From: Pandoraea apista
Lineage (GTDB): Bacteria > Pseudomonadota > Gammaproteobacteria > Burkholderiales > Burkholderiaceae
Direction of reading: 5' to 3'
Assembly (NCBI RefSeq): GCF_001465595.2
Contig: NZ_CP013481.2
Coordinates: 4,650,001 to 4,714,000 of the forward strand
DNA length: 64,000 bases
In this document: positions 46,468 through 55,097 of the stretch, piece after piece
Layout: each line of letters begins with the position of its first letter
Position numbering within the stretch: position 1 is the first letter of the stretch
Notes under the pieces: generated by a model
Seen by the model: the letters and a program-made list of their open reading frames with translations, nothing else
Database searches by the model: none
Told to the model about the DNA's origin: nothing
Made by a program: the position numbers and the translations under genes

Positions 46468-46841
46468 TTCGATTCCCAGTCGATGGACCGATGGCAGTTT
46501 ATATGGCGCGTCTGGTGCGGGCCAACCAGGGCGCTGCAACCTTCGTAACGTATGCAACTCATTTCTTTGCGCCTGATGTAGCGGCATGACCTCTTCGGAG
46601 AAACTCGATCGCCCGTTGCGAAACAAAAACGCCCAAACCGCCCCGCTTGGTCTTCCAAAGCCCTCCCCGAGCGGGCTTTTTTACACCCGCGCTCTCTGCG
46701 CTTTTTCAATTGCGTACCCATCGTCGGCGCCGCGGCGCAAAAATGGATCCGTCATCTCGAAATCGCTCGGCGTCGGTAGTCGGCCAACAAGAGGCGTTCG
46801 ACGTCGACACCAAGATCGCGGATGATTTGTGCTTGGATGGC
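46468..46841. other. Intergenic region with terminator-like stem-loop
   Basis: No gene supported. On the plus strand AGCCC (46659-46663) and GGGCT (46673-46677), followed by TTTTTT, form a weak terminator. CCCGC (46643-46647) and GCGGG (46671-46675) could extend the fold. The region holds the promoter of the secreted-protein gene. Confidence 0.4.
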
Positions 46842-47123
46842 TCATTTCCATTGGTATGCTGCTGCTCGCACGAACTGCGCACGGGCCTCCTCTGGCATCC
46901 ATGAAAACTCATGCTTAAGCCAGTTGTCACAAGTGTCGCAGCACTTCGAAATGTCTGTTTGCTGCCAGTTATCGGAGCGGCACGCCTCCATCCACAGCTG
47001 GCCGAATAGTGCCCGGCTCTCGGAATCATCTGCGAGTTGCTTTAGTACAGCAGAAGCGAATGTCCATGGCTTTTCCCAATCGCGAAACGCAATCGCAGCC
47101 TTAATGAGGTCCGATTTGGCCAT
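46842..47123 (-). CDS. Hypothetical protein
   Basis: 93-residue soluble protein (MAKSDLIKAAIAFRDWEKPW) with a C-terminal half containing KCCDTCDNWLKHEF. The CC-x-x-C arrangement may bind metal. Tryptophans are frequent, as in some small immunity-type proteins, but I do not recognise it. The start is ATG with no clear ribosome-binding site. It lies at the right edge of the accessory segment. Confidence 0.5.
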   Translation of the reverse strand: MAKSDLIKAAIAFRDWEKPWTFASAVLKQLADDSESRALFGQLWMEACRSDNWQQTDISKCCDTCDNWLKHEFSWMPEEARAQFVRAAAYQWK

Positions 47124-47191
47124 ACTGAAAAAAACGAACTATGGAACGCCGACAATACCACGACAGGTGTCTGCCCTCAGGGGATCTGAAA

Positions 47192-47217
47192 GGCCGCTTC
47201 GGGTCGAAAACGGCCCT
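47192..47217. repeat. Degenerate intergenic hairpin-type motif, copy E
   Basis: GGCCGCTTCGGGTCGAAAACGGCC. GGCCG and CGGCC arms flank the loop, the clearest hairpin of the set. It lies near the right border of the accessory segment. Confidence 0.45.
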
Positions 47218-47274
47218 TAATGAACCGTGGCTACCTGTCGGAATCGGCGGCCGGACAAGGTACGGTTCTCCCCA

Positions 47275-48249
47275 TCAAACCTTCTGCGTCCGCGCGTCAT
47301 GACCAAACTTCTCCCGATAGGCGGCCGGACTCGTATGGGCGATGCGGCGGAAGTGTCTGCGCATCGATTCTTCCGACCCGAAGCCTGCCAACTCGGCGAT
47401 GCGTAGCATCGGCATGGACGGTTGCGCTTCGAGTAACTCTCGCGCCACCGCCACACGCTCGCGCGTCAGCCATTCGTAGGGCGCCATGCCGGTAGCGTCC
47501 TGAAAATGCCGCTGTAAGGTGCGTGGACTCATCGCCGCCCGTTCGGCAAGCGAGCGCAGGGTGTGCGGTAAGGCCGGGTGTTGGCGTGCCCAGTCGATCA
47601 ACTTCGCCAGACGTCCGCTCTCGTCGCGCGGCATCGGTCGCGGCACAAACTGTGCCTGACCGCCCTCGCGGTGCGGGGGCACCACAAGCCGCTGGGCAAC
47701 ACGATTGGCCACTGCGCTTCCGTAATCCCGTCGTACTAGATGGAGGAGCATGTCGAGCCCCGCCGCCGATCCCGCCGACGTAATGATCTGACCTTCGTCG
47801 ATATACAGCGCGTCTGACTGCACATGCACCTTCGGGTAGCGCTGCTGCAGTTTCTCGGCGTAGCGCCAATGGGTCGTCACTGTCTTGCCGTCGAGCACGC
47901 CAGCCGCCGCCAATACAAATACGCCCGAACAGATCGAGCAAAGACGTGCGCCGCGCCGATGGGCTGCGCGAATCTTCCTCAGCAGCGCCTCAGGCGGTAC
48001 TTCGTCCGGGTCGCGCCAACCGGGCACCACGATCGTGTCAGCACTGTCGAGTCGCTTGAGCGCGTAAGGCGCGGCGACGGTGATGCCGCCGGCCGCACGC
48101 AGCGGTCCGGGCTCGATAGCGCAAACGCTGAAGCGGTACCAGTCGACGCCGAGTTCAGGGCGCTCAAGTGCAAACAATTCGGTGACGCAGCCAAATTCGA
48201 AAGTACAAAGCCGGTCATAAGCCAACGCAACGACAAGACGATTTTCCAT
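47275..48249 (-). CDS. FtrA/GlxA-type AraC family transcriptional regulator with DJ-1/PfpI domain
   Basis: 324 residues. The N-terminal amidotransferase-like domain (about 5-175) has RLCSICSGVFVLAAAGVLDG, where the cysteine lies at the nucleophile-elbow position. The C-terminal AraC domain (about 215-320) has two helix-turn-helix units: SLAERAAMSPRTLQRHFQ and RIAELAGFGSEESMRRHFRR. This layout is typical of FtrA, GlxA and related regulators of amino acid, glycine-betaine or stress genes. It is divergent from a rhodanese gene, which is the likely target. The E. coli ftrA neighbourhood differs, so the name is a class label only. Confidence 0.9.
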   Translation of the reverse strand: MENRLVVALAYDRLCTFEFGCVTELFALERPELGVDWYRFSVCAIEPGPLRAAGGITVAAPYALKRLDSADTIVVPGWRDPDEVPPEALLRKIRAAHRRGARLCSICSGVFVLAAAGVLDGKTVTTHWRYAEKLQQRYPKVHVQSDALYIDEGQIITSAGSAAGLDMLLHLVRRDYGSAVANRVAQRLVVPPHREGGQAQFVPRPMPRDESGRLAKLIDWARQHPALPHTLRSLAERAAMSPRTLQRHFQDATGMAPYEWLTRERVAVARELLEAQPSMPMLRIAELAGFGSEESMRRHFRRIAHTSPAAYREKFGHDARTQKV

Positions 48250-48264
48250 GGCGTAATGTTACCG

Positions 48265-48289
48265 GATATTGTCATTTACGACACTTATC
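48265..48289. promoter_or_regulatory. Candidate operator between FtrA-type regulator and rhodanese
   Basis: The divergent 126-base space has GATA-T-TGTC-ATTTAC-GACA-CT-TATC, a near-perfect inverted repeat with two pairs of 4-base arms. It could bind the AraC-type regulator and act on both promoters. TTGACG at about 48293 may be the -35 of the rhodanese gene. Confidence 0.4.
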
Positions 48290-48375
48290 GGCTTGACGGT
48301 GCAACGGCAAAATGAGGGCTCCCGAATCGCACTACCCGGGCGCCACGCGTACCGCATTTTTCTTCGACTAAACCT

Positions 48376-48801
48376 ATGTCCACCCTCAGCAAAAATAACG
48401 CCGTTACGGCCATCCCCGCCGCCGAGAGCACCGCGGCACTTGCCCACTTTCGCGCGTCGCTGCAATTTGAAACCGATTGCTCCGATGTTGCCAGTGCGCT
48501 GGCCAGCGGATCGCCCGGCTTCGTGTTGCTCGACGTTCGAAGTCCGGCGCTGTTTGCTAGCGGCCACATTCCTGGCGCCGTGAACTTAATGCATGGCAAG
48601 ATCATCGCGTCGAAGCTCGCCGATTATTCGCACGACACGCTCTTCGTCACCTACTGCGCGGGACCGCACTGCAATGGCGCGACGCGAGGCGCCATTCGGC
48701 TGGCTCAGTTGGGACGGTCAGTGAAGGTGATGATTGGCGGTGTTACGGGATGGCTCGACGAAGGTTTCGACCTTGCAGTGAGCGATCCGAGTGTGCGTTG
48801 A
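48376..48801 (+). CDS. Rhodanese domain sulfurtransferase
   Basis: 141-residue single-domain rhodanese. The conserved FVLLDVRSPALFASGHIPGAVNL is present, and the active-site loop CAGPHCNGATRG has the catalytic cysteine as the first or second Cys (TYCAGPHCNG). Such proteins move sulfane sulfur to cyanide or protein partners. The neighbouring divergent FtrA-type regulator probably controls it, perhaps under thiol, cyanide or electrophile stress. Confidence 0.88.
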   Translation: MSTLSKNNAVTAIPAAESTAALAHFRASLQFETDCSDVASALASGSPGFVLLDVRSPALFASGHIPGAVNLMHGKIIASKLADYSHDTLFVTYCAGPHCNGATRGAIRLAQLGRSVKVMIGGVTGWLDEGFDLAVSDPSVR

Positions 48802-49145
48802 TGAGGGGCTTGCGATCAAAGATCGGCAAAGCGTTTGGCCATCCAACTTCCGCGTCAGGTCATCAATGTGGGCCGCAGCAGATGGCGGCAACCGGCCATG
48901 TGCGGCCGCTCGACGTCATGATTTAGAGCGTCGGCTCTTGGCGGGTGTTGATAGACTGCGATTGGTAGCCGTTCATGGAACGTAGCGTTGCTACTCGGCT
49001 CCGTGTCGAAGCGCTCAGAGCAGTGAAAGAAATGATATGCACAAGGCCCGCGATGGACGATAGGGGGTGTGCGTGGCCTTACGCGGTCACTACGGAGATC
49101 AAGTTTGGATTTCGTCGATAGTTCCACTTTGCTTTAGGTTTCCGG
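48802..49145. other. Intergenic region, no gene recognised
   Basis: No coding frame with recognisable protein sequence or ribosome-binding site on either strand. No clear terminator for the rhodanese gene was seen. Confidence 0.4.
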
Positions 49146-49440
49146 TCACCGGCGCTCCTCCCCCTGTTGGGGGCCGGAAATTGCCACTTGTGATCGGTAC
49201 AAATTCGGGTGTAGGGTCACCGCGACCAGCAGCCGACGGTCACGACGTAATCGTCGTGACCGTCGGACAGCAGATTTTCGTTAGGCGCCGGATCGACCAA
49301 TGCCCGTATCCCGATCGACCCATCCGTCTGAAGCTTCTTCACTTCAGCGGCGAATGTTCTCAAACGCTGGTCACTCGACCGAGCATTAAGCGCCGCATAG
49401 CGCTTCGGTTGCATGCGGAACGACAAGCTCTCCGGCAACC
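49146..49440 (-). pseudogene. Frameshifted gene remnant, family unknown
   Basis: One minus-strand frame reads protein-like (RYAALNARSSDQRLRTFAAE, then GSIGIRALVDPAPNENLLSD, then GHDDYVVTVG) and then stops at 49217. A shift by one frame at about 49236 continues as LLVAVTLHPNLYRSQVAISG and ends QQGEERR at a stop at 49146. The two halves look like a single coding region broken by an indel. No start with a ribosome-binding site is seen. I cannot name the family. Confidence 0.4.
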
Positions 49441-49500
49441 ACCTCGCTTTCGGGGTGCTTGCGTGCGCCTTCGGCCCACTCGCAAGACTGTGAATAGCAA

Positions 49501-49950
49501 CTATGCCTTTGTAGAGCGGGGTTGGCGAGTGTAGTAAATATCCCACTCCGATTCGTCCGTTTGCTCGAACCCGTGTCGTCGATAGAAGTCGTTCGATTGA
49601 CTGCCGCGCAATGCGCCCAGGCGGATTGGCATGCCTTGTGAATCGGCATCTGCAATGATCTGTCGCAGCACTGCTGCTCCGATTCCACGTGCCTGATGTT
49701 CAGGCAGGATGTACAAGTGGTCCAGGTGCCAGTGGTCTGGTTGAGGGCGAACCAAGAAAAAGCCCACCCGAGCATCATCGGTGTCGATGAAGCGGCACAG
49801 CGCCGGCTCAAAAGACGCCAAGAAACGTTCCCGCGCACGCTGCGGGTTAAAGCGTCCGAGACGCTCCAGGCTCTCGCGCATCGCGGCGATGCGAATGCTC
49901 ACCAGCAGATCAGCGTCAGATTGCGTAGTGGGTGAGAAAGTCAGGTTCAT
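49501..49950 (-). CDS. GNAT family N-acetyltransferase
   Basis: 149-residue acetyltransferase. The core has LDHLYILPEHQARGIGAAVL, the acetyl-CoA binding (R/Q)xxGxG/A motif here QARGIGAA, and NDFYRRHGFEQTDESEWDIYY near the end. Start at ATG 49950 (MNLTFSPTTQ); upstream codons are non-conserved. Substrate unknown; many GNATs acetylate amines, peptides or antibiotics. It faces no obvious partner. Confidence 0.85.
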   Translation of the reverse strand: MNLTFSPTTQSDADLLVSIRIAAMRESLERLGRFNPQRARERFLASFEPALCRFIDTDDARVGFFLVRPQPDHWHLDHLYILPEHQARGIGAAVLRQIIADADSQGMPIRLGALRGSQSNDFYRRHGFEQTDESEWDIYYTRQPRSTKA

Positions 49951-50208
49951 TCGAAGGCAGGTTATGTCGGGCCCGTAGAAGTTGTCCAGCATATCAGGCC
50001 TCCCGACCTCGGTCGATTCGCTGGCGAGGACTCGGGCGAGCCTTCTCGCCTAAATGAGTGTCCGGAGGGATTAGACCGCTACAAAGTATCTCCCAAGGGT
50101 CGAGGACGTCTGCGCAAGGCTGGCCGGCCAAGGCAAGATCGGCACCTTTTCAGCCGCCCTTCGGGACGGTAGCATCTGCTTTCCCGCAATCTCGCCGCCC
50201 CGCGCCTT

Positions 50209-50249
50209 CGCCTCCTATCGTCTCCTACCGTCTCCTATTCGCCTCCTAT
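50209..50249. repeat. Four tandem copies of a 10-base repeat overlapping the LysR start
   Basis: CGCCTCCTAT, CGTCTCCTAC, CGTCTCCTAT and (after one base) CGCCTCCTAT run head to tail. The last copy overlaps the first ATG of the LysR gene at 50248. On the opposite strand each copy has an AGGAG core. Copy number could change by slippage and alter the leader of the regulator gene. Confidence 0.7.
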
Positions 50250-51219
50250 GCCAGATCCCCGTGCGGCCTCCGCCGTCTACAGAGACTCCGCCCCCATGCT
50301 ACAAAGCAGCGGCGCGCATCTCGACGACCTACTGCTCTTCACCCACGTGGTCGATGCTGGCGGGTTCAGCGCCGCTGAGCGGCAGACAGGCATCGCCAAG
50401 TCGCGGCTGTCTCGCCGGGTGGCGACACTTGAGCGCGCGCTCGGCGTGCGACTGCTACACCGGTCGGGGCAAGTCTTCGGCCTCACGCCGGTGGGCGAGG
50501 CGGTGCTCGCGCACGCGCGGGAGGTGGCCGCGCACGTCGACAAGATCGGCGCCCTCACGCGCAGCGCTGTGGCAGAGCCATCGGGCGTGATCCACCTCCA
50601 TACGTCCGTGCTGATCGCCGAGACCACGCTCCCCCCGATCCTGGCCGAGTTCGCGCGCGCGCACCCGGGCGTGCAGGTGCAGTTGACGCTCTCAAATCGC
50701 TTTGTCGACCTCGCCGAGGAGCGACTGGATCTGGTCATCCGCGCGGCCGTTGCGCCCCTCGCCTCGGAGGACGTGATCGCTTTGCCGATGGCCACGTCGG
50801 CGTCGATCGTCGTAGCCCATCCGTCGTTGCTGCAAGCCGACGGCCCGCCCGTACGCCTCGATGCGTTGTCTGGCTACCCCTGTCTCGCGCAGGGCACGCT
50901 GGCAAAACCGCGGCCATGGCAGTTCGTCGACGCAGACGGCAAGCCGATCGATATCGCTGTCACACCGGCCATTGCCGTGGATAACCTGCTGGTCATCCGC
51001 GAACTCGCGCTGCGCGGCGCCGGCGTGGCACAGTTGCCGGCCTATCTTTGCCAGGACGCCATCGATGACGGCTCGCTGGTGCCCGTGCTGCAAACCGTGC
51101 GCTCGCGCCCGGCCACGCTGTACGCCATGTACCCGAGCCGGCGCGGCATGACGTCTGCCGTGCGTGTGTTCCTCGATCTGGTGCGCGCAAGGTGGCAGGC
51201 CGATCCGGTCACGGCCTGA
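50248..51219 (+). CDS. LysR family transcriptional regulator
   Basis: 323 residues. The N-terminal HTH (about 25-85) has LLLFTHVVDAGGFSAAERQTGIAKSRLSRRV-type helices; the C-terminal substrate domain has VQVQLTLSNRFVDLAEERLDLVIR. The first ATG (50248) overlaps the tandem repeat; ATG 50296 (MLQSSGAHLDD) is a good alternative since LysR proteins usually start close to the HTH. No divergent gene with a clear role is adjacent, so the target is unknown. The next gene downstream on the same strand is a VOC protein. Confidence 0.88.
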   Translation: MPDPRAASAVYRDSAPMLQSSGAHLDDLLLFTHVVDAGGFSAAERQTGIAKSRLSRRVATLERALGVRLLHRSGQVFGLTPVGEAVLAHAREVAAHVDKIGALTRSAVAEPSGVIHLHTSVLIAETTLPPILAEFARAHPGVQVQLTLSNRFVDLAEERLDLVIRAAVAPLASEDVIALPMATSASIVVAHPSLLQADGPPVRLDALSGYPCLAQGTLAKPRPWQFVDADGKPIDIAVTPAIAVDNLLVIRELALRGAGVAQLPAYLCQDAIDDGSLVPVLQTVRSRPATLYAMYPSRRGMTSAVRVFLDLVRARWQADPVTA

Positions 51220-51504
51220 TCCCAGGTGTCCCGCAGGACCGTTCCAGTTCCGCAACGCCGCGTTGCAAACCGCCGCCTTCCTCCCACCGGGATGAGCCGA
51301 TAAGATTTTCCGCATCGACGAGACCCGTGCTGCGGCAATTTGCCATGGAAGTTCGGTAACATGATCCGGTTTCGGCGGAGGCCGGCAGAGGTCTCGTCGA
51401 ACACCTTCTTTCATCGTGAGTCAGCAAGGTGACATGGCAATCTCTTCGTTGGCTCACCTCAACAACCCAAGTTCATATATCGCTCGAATACAGGAAGCCA
51501 GATC

Positions 51505-51918
51505 ATGAACAAGCAGATATTCATCAACCTGCCCGTGACAGACCTGCCGCGATCCAAGACCTTTTACGAGGCTATTGGCGCAGTCAACAACCCCGCGTTC
51601 ACTGATGAAACTGCGGCATGCATGGTGATCTCCGAGACGATCTACGCCATGCTGCTCACCCACGACAAATGGCGCCAGTTCACGGGGAAGCGAATCGTCA
51701 ACGCGCACGCGGAGGCACAGGTCTTATTGTGTCTGTCAGCGGGCGGACGGGAAGAGGTGTCCGAATTCGTGCAGAAGGCGACCGACGCCGGCGGCAAAGC
51801 GGACCCCACGCCTGTCCAGGATTTTGGCTTCATGTACGGACGCAGCTTTGAGGATCCGGACGGCCATATCTGGGAGGTGATGTGGATGGACCCCGAAGCC
51901 GTTCCGCCTCAAGGTTAA
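51505..51918 (+). CDS. VOC (glyoxalase/bleomycin resistance) family protein
   Basis: 137-residue protein with the vicinal-oxygen-chelate repeat fold: KQIFINLPVTDLPRSKTFYEAIGA at the start and FGFMYGRSFEDPDGHIWEVMWMD at the end, with the metal-type DPDGHxWE. It resembles lactoylglutathione lyase-like proteins of unknown substrate. The ATG follows AGGAAGCCAGATC. It lies 285 bases after the LysR stop, with no clear operon. Confidence 0.86.
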   Translation: MNKQIFINLPVTDLPRSKTFYEAIGAVNNPAFTDETAACMVISETIYAMLLTHDKWRQFTGKRIVNAHAEAQVLLCLSAGGREEVSEFVQKATDAGGKADPTPVQDFGFMYGRSFEDPDGHIWEVMWMDPEAVPPQG

Positions 51919-52364
51919 AGCGCTGACGACTCGCCCGCCGAGCCCTCACGCGGGCGCATCTTCCAGCGTCGTCTGGTATTGCGCCAGACAAGCCATGCCA
52001 TTCATCCGGCACCAGACATCAAAGCCAGACTCGGCAGGAATTCGGGTGGGCACGCTCGCCTGCGGTGCGAGGAAAGCTTGTCGGCAGGAAGCCGTCGTTC
52101 GAGAACAGCAGCGTAACCCACTTTTTTCTCTTCACTACGGCGATCGCTCGCCGGAGCGTACAGCGTCGCCGCGTGAACGATGAGACCACCGCACGGCGTG
52201 AGCTCCGTCAGCGGCACCGACGCGCTCGCAGAGCGGCGCGTCGACGGGCGGCGACTTCCATCTGCAACGTCGCTGCCCGATTTCGAGTCCGAGAGATTCG
52301 AGTGCGGCACAATCTTTGTTCCATCGCTTCCGGCGCCCATCGCACGTGACCGCCGGAGAATGGA
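51919..52364. other. Intergenic region between convergent genes
   Basis: 446 bases between the rightward VOC gene and the leftward deacylase. No frame with recognisable protein sequence was found, and no clear terminator. Sequence around 52200-52270 is GC-rich and arginine-coding in any frame, which I take as non-coding. Confidence 0.4.
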
Positions 52365-53513
52365 TTATTGTGTCGCCAACTGTAGTGCCAGTTCGCGATA
52401 AATGTCGCGCGCCCCGATGAGTTGATCCAAGGCGATCGATTCGTCGATGGTGTGCGCGTCCTCCTCATTGCCCGGCCCAAGTCCAATCGTCGGAATGCCG
52501 CGGCGTCCCGCAGATTCCGAGCCATTGGTGCAGAAGCGCCAGGTCCCCAGGCTGGCGACGCGTCCAGCCTCCCGGACCGCACGCGCCGCTGTCGACACCA
52601 GCGCGTGATCGTCGGCCATTTGCCACGCGGGCAGCCATCGGAACGGCCGCGCGCAGCAACCGGTAAATGTCCTCACCTTGTCGCCTGTCACCGCAAGCGA
52701 GAAGCGCGCCAACCCGGCATCGCGAAGTCTCGACTCGATGGCGGAGAGCACATCCTGTGACGTTTCGCCCGGCAACGTGCGCCGGTCAAAACGGATCGTC
52801 ACCGCAGTCGGAATCATCGAGATCGACGGATACGGCGTCGACACAATGTCCGTCGGCACCAACAGTGCATCCCCCAACGACGAATGCGTCGGCAACGGCA
52901 GATCTTGTAACGCGATCAACGCCTGCGCAGCCGCGTGCAACGGGTTCACACCGCACTCGGGTGACGCGGCGTGCGCTGGCGTACCTTCGAACGTCAACAG
53001 AATCTCCATGCGCCCTTTCTGCCCCGACTTGATCTGGAGTTTCGACGGCTCACAGATGATGACTGCCGCAGGCGAACACCGGTCAAGGACCGGTGCCAGT
53101 GCGAAGCCTTCGATCACCTCTTCCATCACGCTCGCCGACACCGCCACGCGCCGCGTAAGCCGCCCCGTTGCAGCCGCCTGCGCGACCCCGCACATGGCCG
53201 CCGCGATACCGCCCTTCATGTCGGCGCTGCCGCGTCCATAGAGCCGGCCATCGCGAATTTCGCCCCCGAAGGGTTCCACGCTCCAAGTGCCGACCACGGG
53301 CACAACATCCATGTGTCCATCGAACAGCACGGCAACGTCGGTGCCTGCCGGACCAATAAGGCCCAGCACCGAACCGTTCTCGTCGCGATGGATCTCGTCA
53401 AACCCGAGCTCTCGCATACGTTGCTCGACTAGCGCCGCCATGCTTCCTTCGTCGCCGGAGAGGCTCGGCGTGCGCACCATGTCCTGCGTCAGTGCAATAA
53501 CGTCGATCGTCAT
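52365..53513 (-). CDS. M20 family metallopeptidase (ArgE/DapE-like deacylase)
   Basis: 382-residue zinc hydrolase. Family motifs are VLFDGHMDVVPV, the catalytic Asp of the HxD pair; GRGSADMKGGIAAAMCG; and SASVMEEVIEGFA, the catalytic glutamates. A lid domain sits between about 180 and 300. It is the last of six leftward genes (RpiR, DpaL, M20, D-carbamoylase, MFS, this gene). M20 members cleave N-acyl or small peptide bonds; with the neighbours, removal of an N-acyl group from a diamino acid is plausible. The E. coli yge gene set pairs DpaL (YgeX) with an M20 protein (YgeY) in the same way. Confidence 0.88.
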   Translation of the reverse strand: MTIDVIALTQDMVRTPSLSGDEGSMAALVEQRMRELGFDEIHRDENGSVLGLIGPAGTDVAVLFDGHMDVVPVVGTWSVEPFGGEIRDGRLYGRGSADMKGGIAAAMCGVAQAAATGRLTRRVAVSASVMEEVIEGFALAPVLDRCSPAAVIICEPSKLQIKSGQKGRMEILLTFEGTPAHAASPECGVNPLHAAAQALIALQDLPLPTHSSLGDALLVPTDIVSTPYPSISMIPTAVTIRFDRRTLPGETSQDVLSAIESRLRDAGLARFSLAVTGDKVRTFTGCCARPFRWLPAWQMADDHALVSTAARAVREAGRVASLGTWRFCTNGSESAGRRGIPTIGLGPGNEEDAHTIDESIALDQLIGARDIYRELALQLATQ

Positions 53514-53531
53514 GTCGTCCAGGCTCCGTGC

Positions 53532-54884
53532 TTAGCGATTGACAAGCCGCGCCGGCACGCGCAGCACCAGAAAGGCACCGATGAACGCGAAGCTGGCGAG
53601 GAAATACATACCCCAGTCGGTCGACCCGGTCGTGTCCTTGATCCAGCCGATGGCGTAAGGGCTGACGAAGGCGGCCAGACCGGCAAAGGCGTTAATCCCT
53701 GCGATACCGGCAGCGGCGCTGCGCCCTTCCAGAAAGGCCGTCGGCAAACTCCAGAACAGCGGCGAGCAGACCATGCAGCCGGCGGCGGCCACCGAGAGCA
53801 TTGCGACCGCGACCGGCGGATTATGACCGAACAACGTCGACAAGATGAGACCGACCCCACCAACGACGAACGGAATCACCATGTGCCAGCGGCGCTCGCG
53901 CGTCTTGTCGGAATGACGGCACACCAGCACCATCGAGACGACCGCACAGGCGTTAGGCACGGCAGTCAGCAAGCCAATCTCCAGCAACGACTTCACGCCG
54001 GTCGACTTGATCACCGAGGGAATCCAGAACGCAAGGCCCGAGAGGCTCGACACGGTGCAATAGCAGATCAGCGCCATGTGCAGCACGCGACGGTCCTGCA
54101 GCAGCTTCCACAGCGAAACATGCTCGACCTTCTCACGCGTTTCTGCGGCGACATTGTGAGCGAGTCGCGCCTTCTCGGCGTCGCTTAGCCAGCGGGCATC
54201 GGCAATGCGGTCATCAAGGTAGGCCAGCACAGCGACACCCAGCACCAGCGACGGCACGGCTTCGATGATGAACATCCACTGCCAGCCGGCCATGCCGTGC
54301 CCCATGTGGAACGTCTGCATGATCCAGCCGGAGAGCGGGCCGCCCAGAATGCCGGCAAACGGTACGGCCGTCATGAAGATCGCGATGATCTGGCCGCGAC
54401 GTGCCGACGGAAACCAGTACGTCAGATACAGAATGATGCCCGGGTAGAACCCGGCTTCGGCCGCACCGAGCAAAAAGCGCAACACGTAAAACTGCGTTGG
54501 CGTTTGCGTGAAGGCCATGGCGGCCGAGATCATGCCCCACAGGACCATGATGCGCGCCAGTGTCTTCTTCGCCCCGATACGATGCATCAGCACGTTGCTG
54601 GGCACTTCGAACAGGAAGTATCCAATGAAGAAGATGCCTGCGCCGAGACCATACACGGTCTCGGAGAAGCCCAGGTCGTCGAGCATTTGCAGCTTTGCGA
54701 AACCGACGTTCACGCGATCGAGGAAGGCGGCCACGTAGCAGAGCATCAGGAACGGAACAAGCCGCCACGCCACGCGGCGATACAGCGCATTGTCGGCAGG
54801 GTCGCTCAGCACCGGAGAGTCGGCATGCATGGGTTGCCCGGGCGAGTTGCCCGAAAGGGATGCAGGGGGTAGTGCGTTTTTCAT
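53532..54884 (-). CDS. MFS transporter, anion:cation symporter (ACS) family
   Basis: 450-residue transporter with about 12 membrane segments. The ACS features are FLDRVNVGFAKLQML in helix 1, FFIGYFLFEVPSNVLMHRIGAK, and RGQIIAIFMTAVPFAGILGGPLSG near the middle. The family takes up organic anions such as sugar acids, phthalate or hydroxyphenylacetate. Its position suggests import of the compound broken down by the operon. The second of two adjacent ATGs (54884) is used because of ribosome-binding-site spacing (GGAGCCTATG). The deacylase gene follows 18 bases after its stop. Confidence 0.92.
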   Translation of the reverse strand: MKNALPPASLSGNSPGQPMHADSPVLSDPADNALYRRVAWRLVPFLMLCYVAAFLDRVNVGFAKLQMLDDLGFSETVYGLGAGIFFIGYFLFEVPSNVLMHRIGAKKTLARIMVLWGMISAAMAFTQTPTQFYVLRFLLGAAEAGFYPGIILYLTYWFPSARRGQIIAIFMTAVPFAGILGGPLSGWIMQTFHMGHGMAGWQWMFIIEAVPSLVLGVAVLAYLDDRIADARWLSDAEKARLAHNVAAETREKVEHVSLWKLLQDRRVLHMALICYCTVSSLSGLAFWIPSVIKSTGVKSLLEIGLLTAVPNACAVVSMVLVCRHSDKTRERRWHMVIPFVVGGVGLILSTLFGHNPPVAVAMLSVAAAGCMVCSPLFWSLPTAFLEGRSAAAGIAGINAFAGLAAFVSPYAIGWIKDTTGSTDWGMYFLASFAFIGAFLVLRVPARLVNR

Positions 54885-55097
54885 CATAGGCTCCAGCGCG
54901 AGAGATTTCGTGACGAACTGTTGGCCAGGCGTGATGCGCACGAAGACTTCGGCATAAGCTTCGGGCAACACGTTCCCCTGCGGGCCTCACGGCCTGCATG
55001 CCTGTTTCGGGATTGGGAAAAGCAGGAGGGAGCGCGTTGCCTGCCGCGCACCTCCGGTCAGACGTCTATGCGTCCAACGCCTTGCATGCCGGCGGCG

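Noticed and set aside
40816..47220. Integron cassette array
   Set aside because: The intergenic repeats lack the attC core sites (RYYYAAC and GTTRRRY in inverted pairs), gene sizes vary greatly (SulP is 1.7 kb), and no integrase is present.
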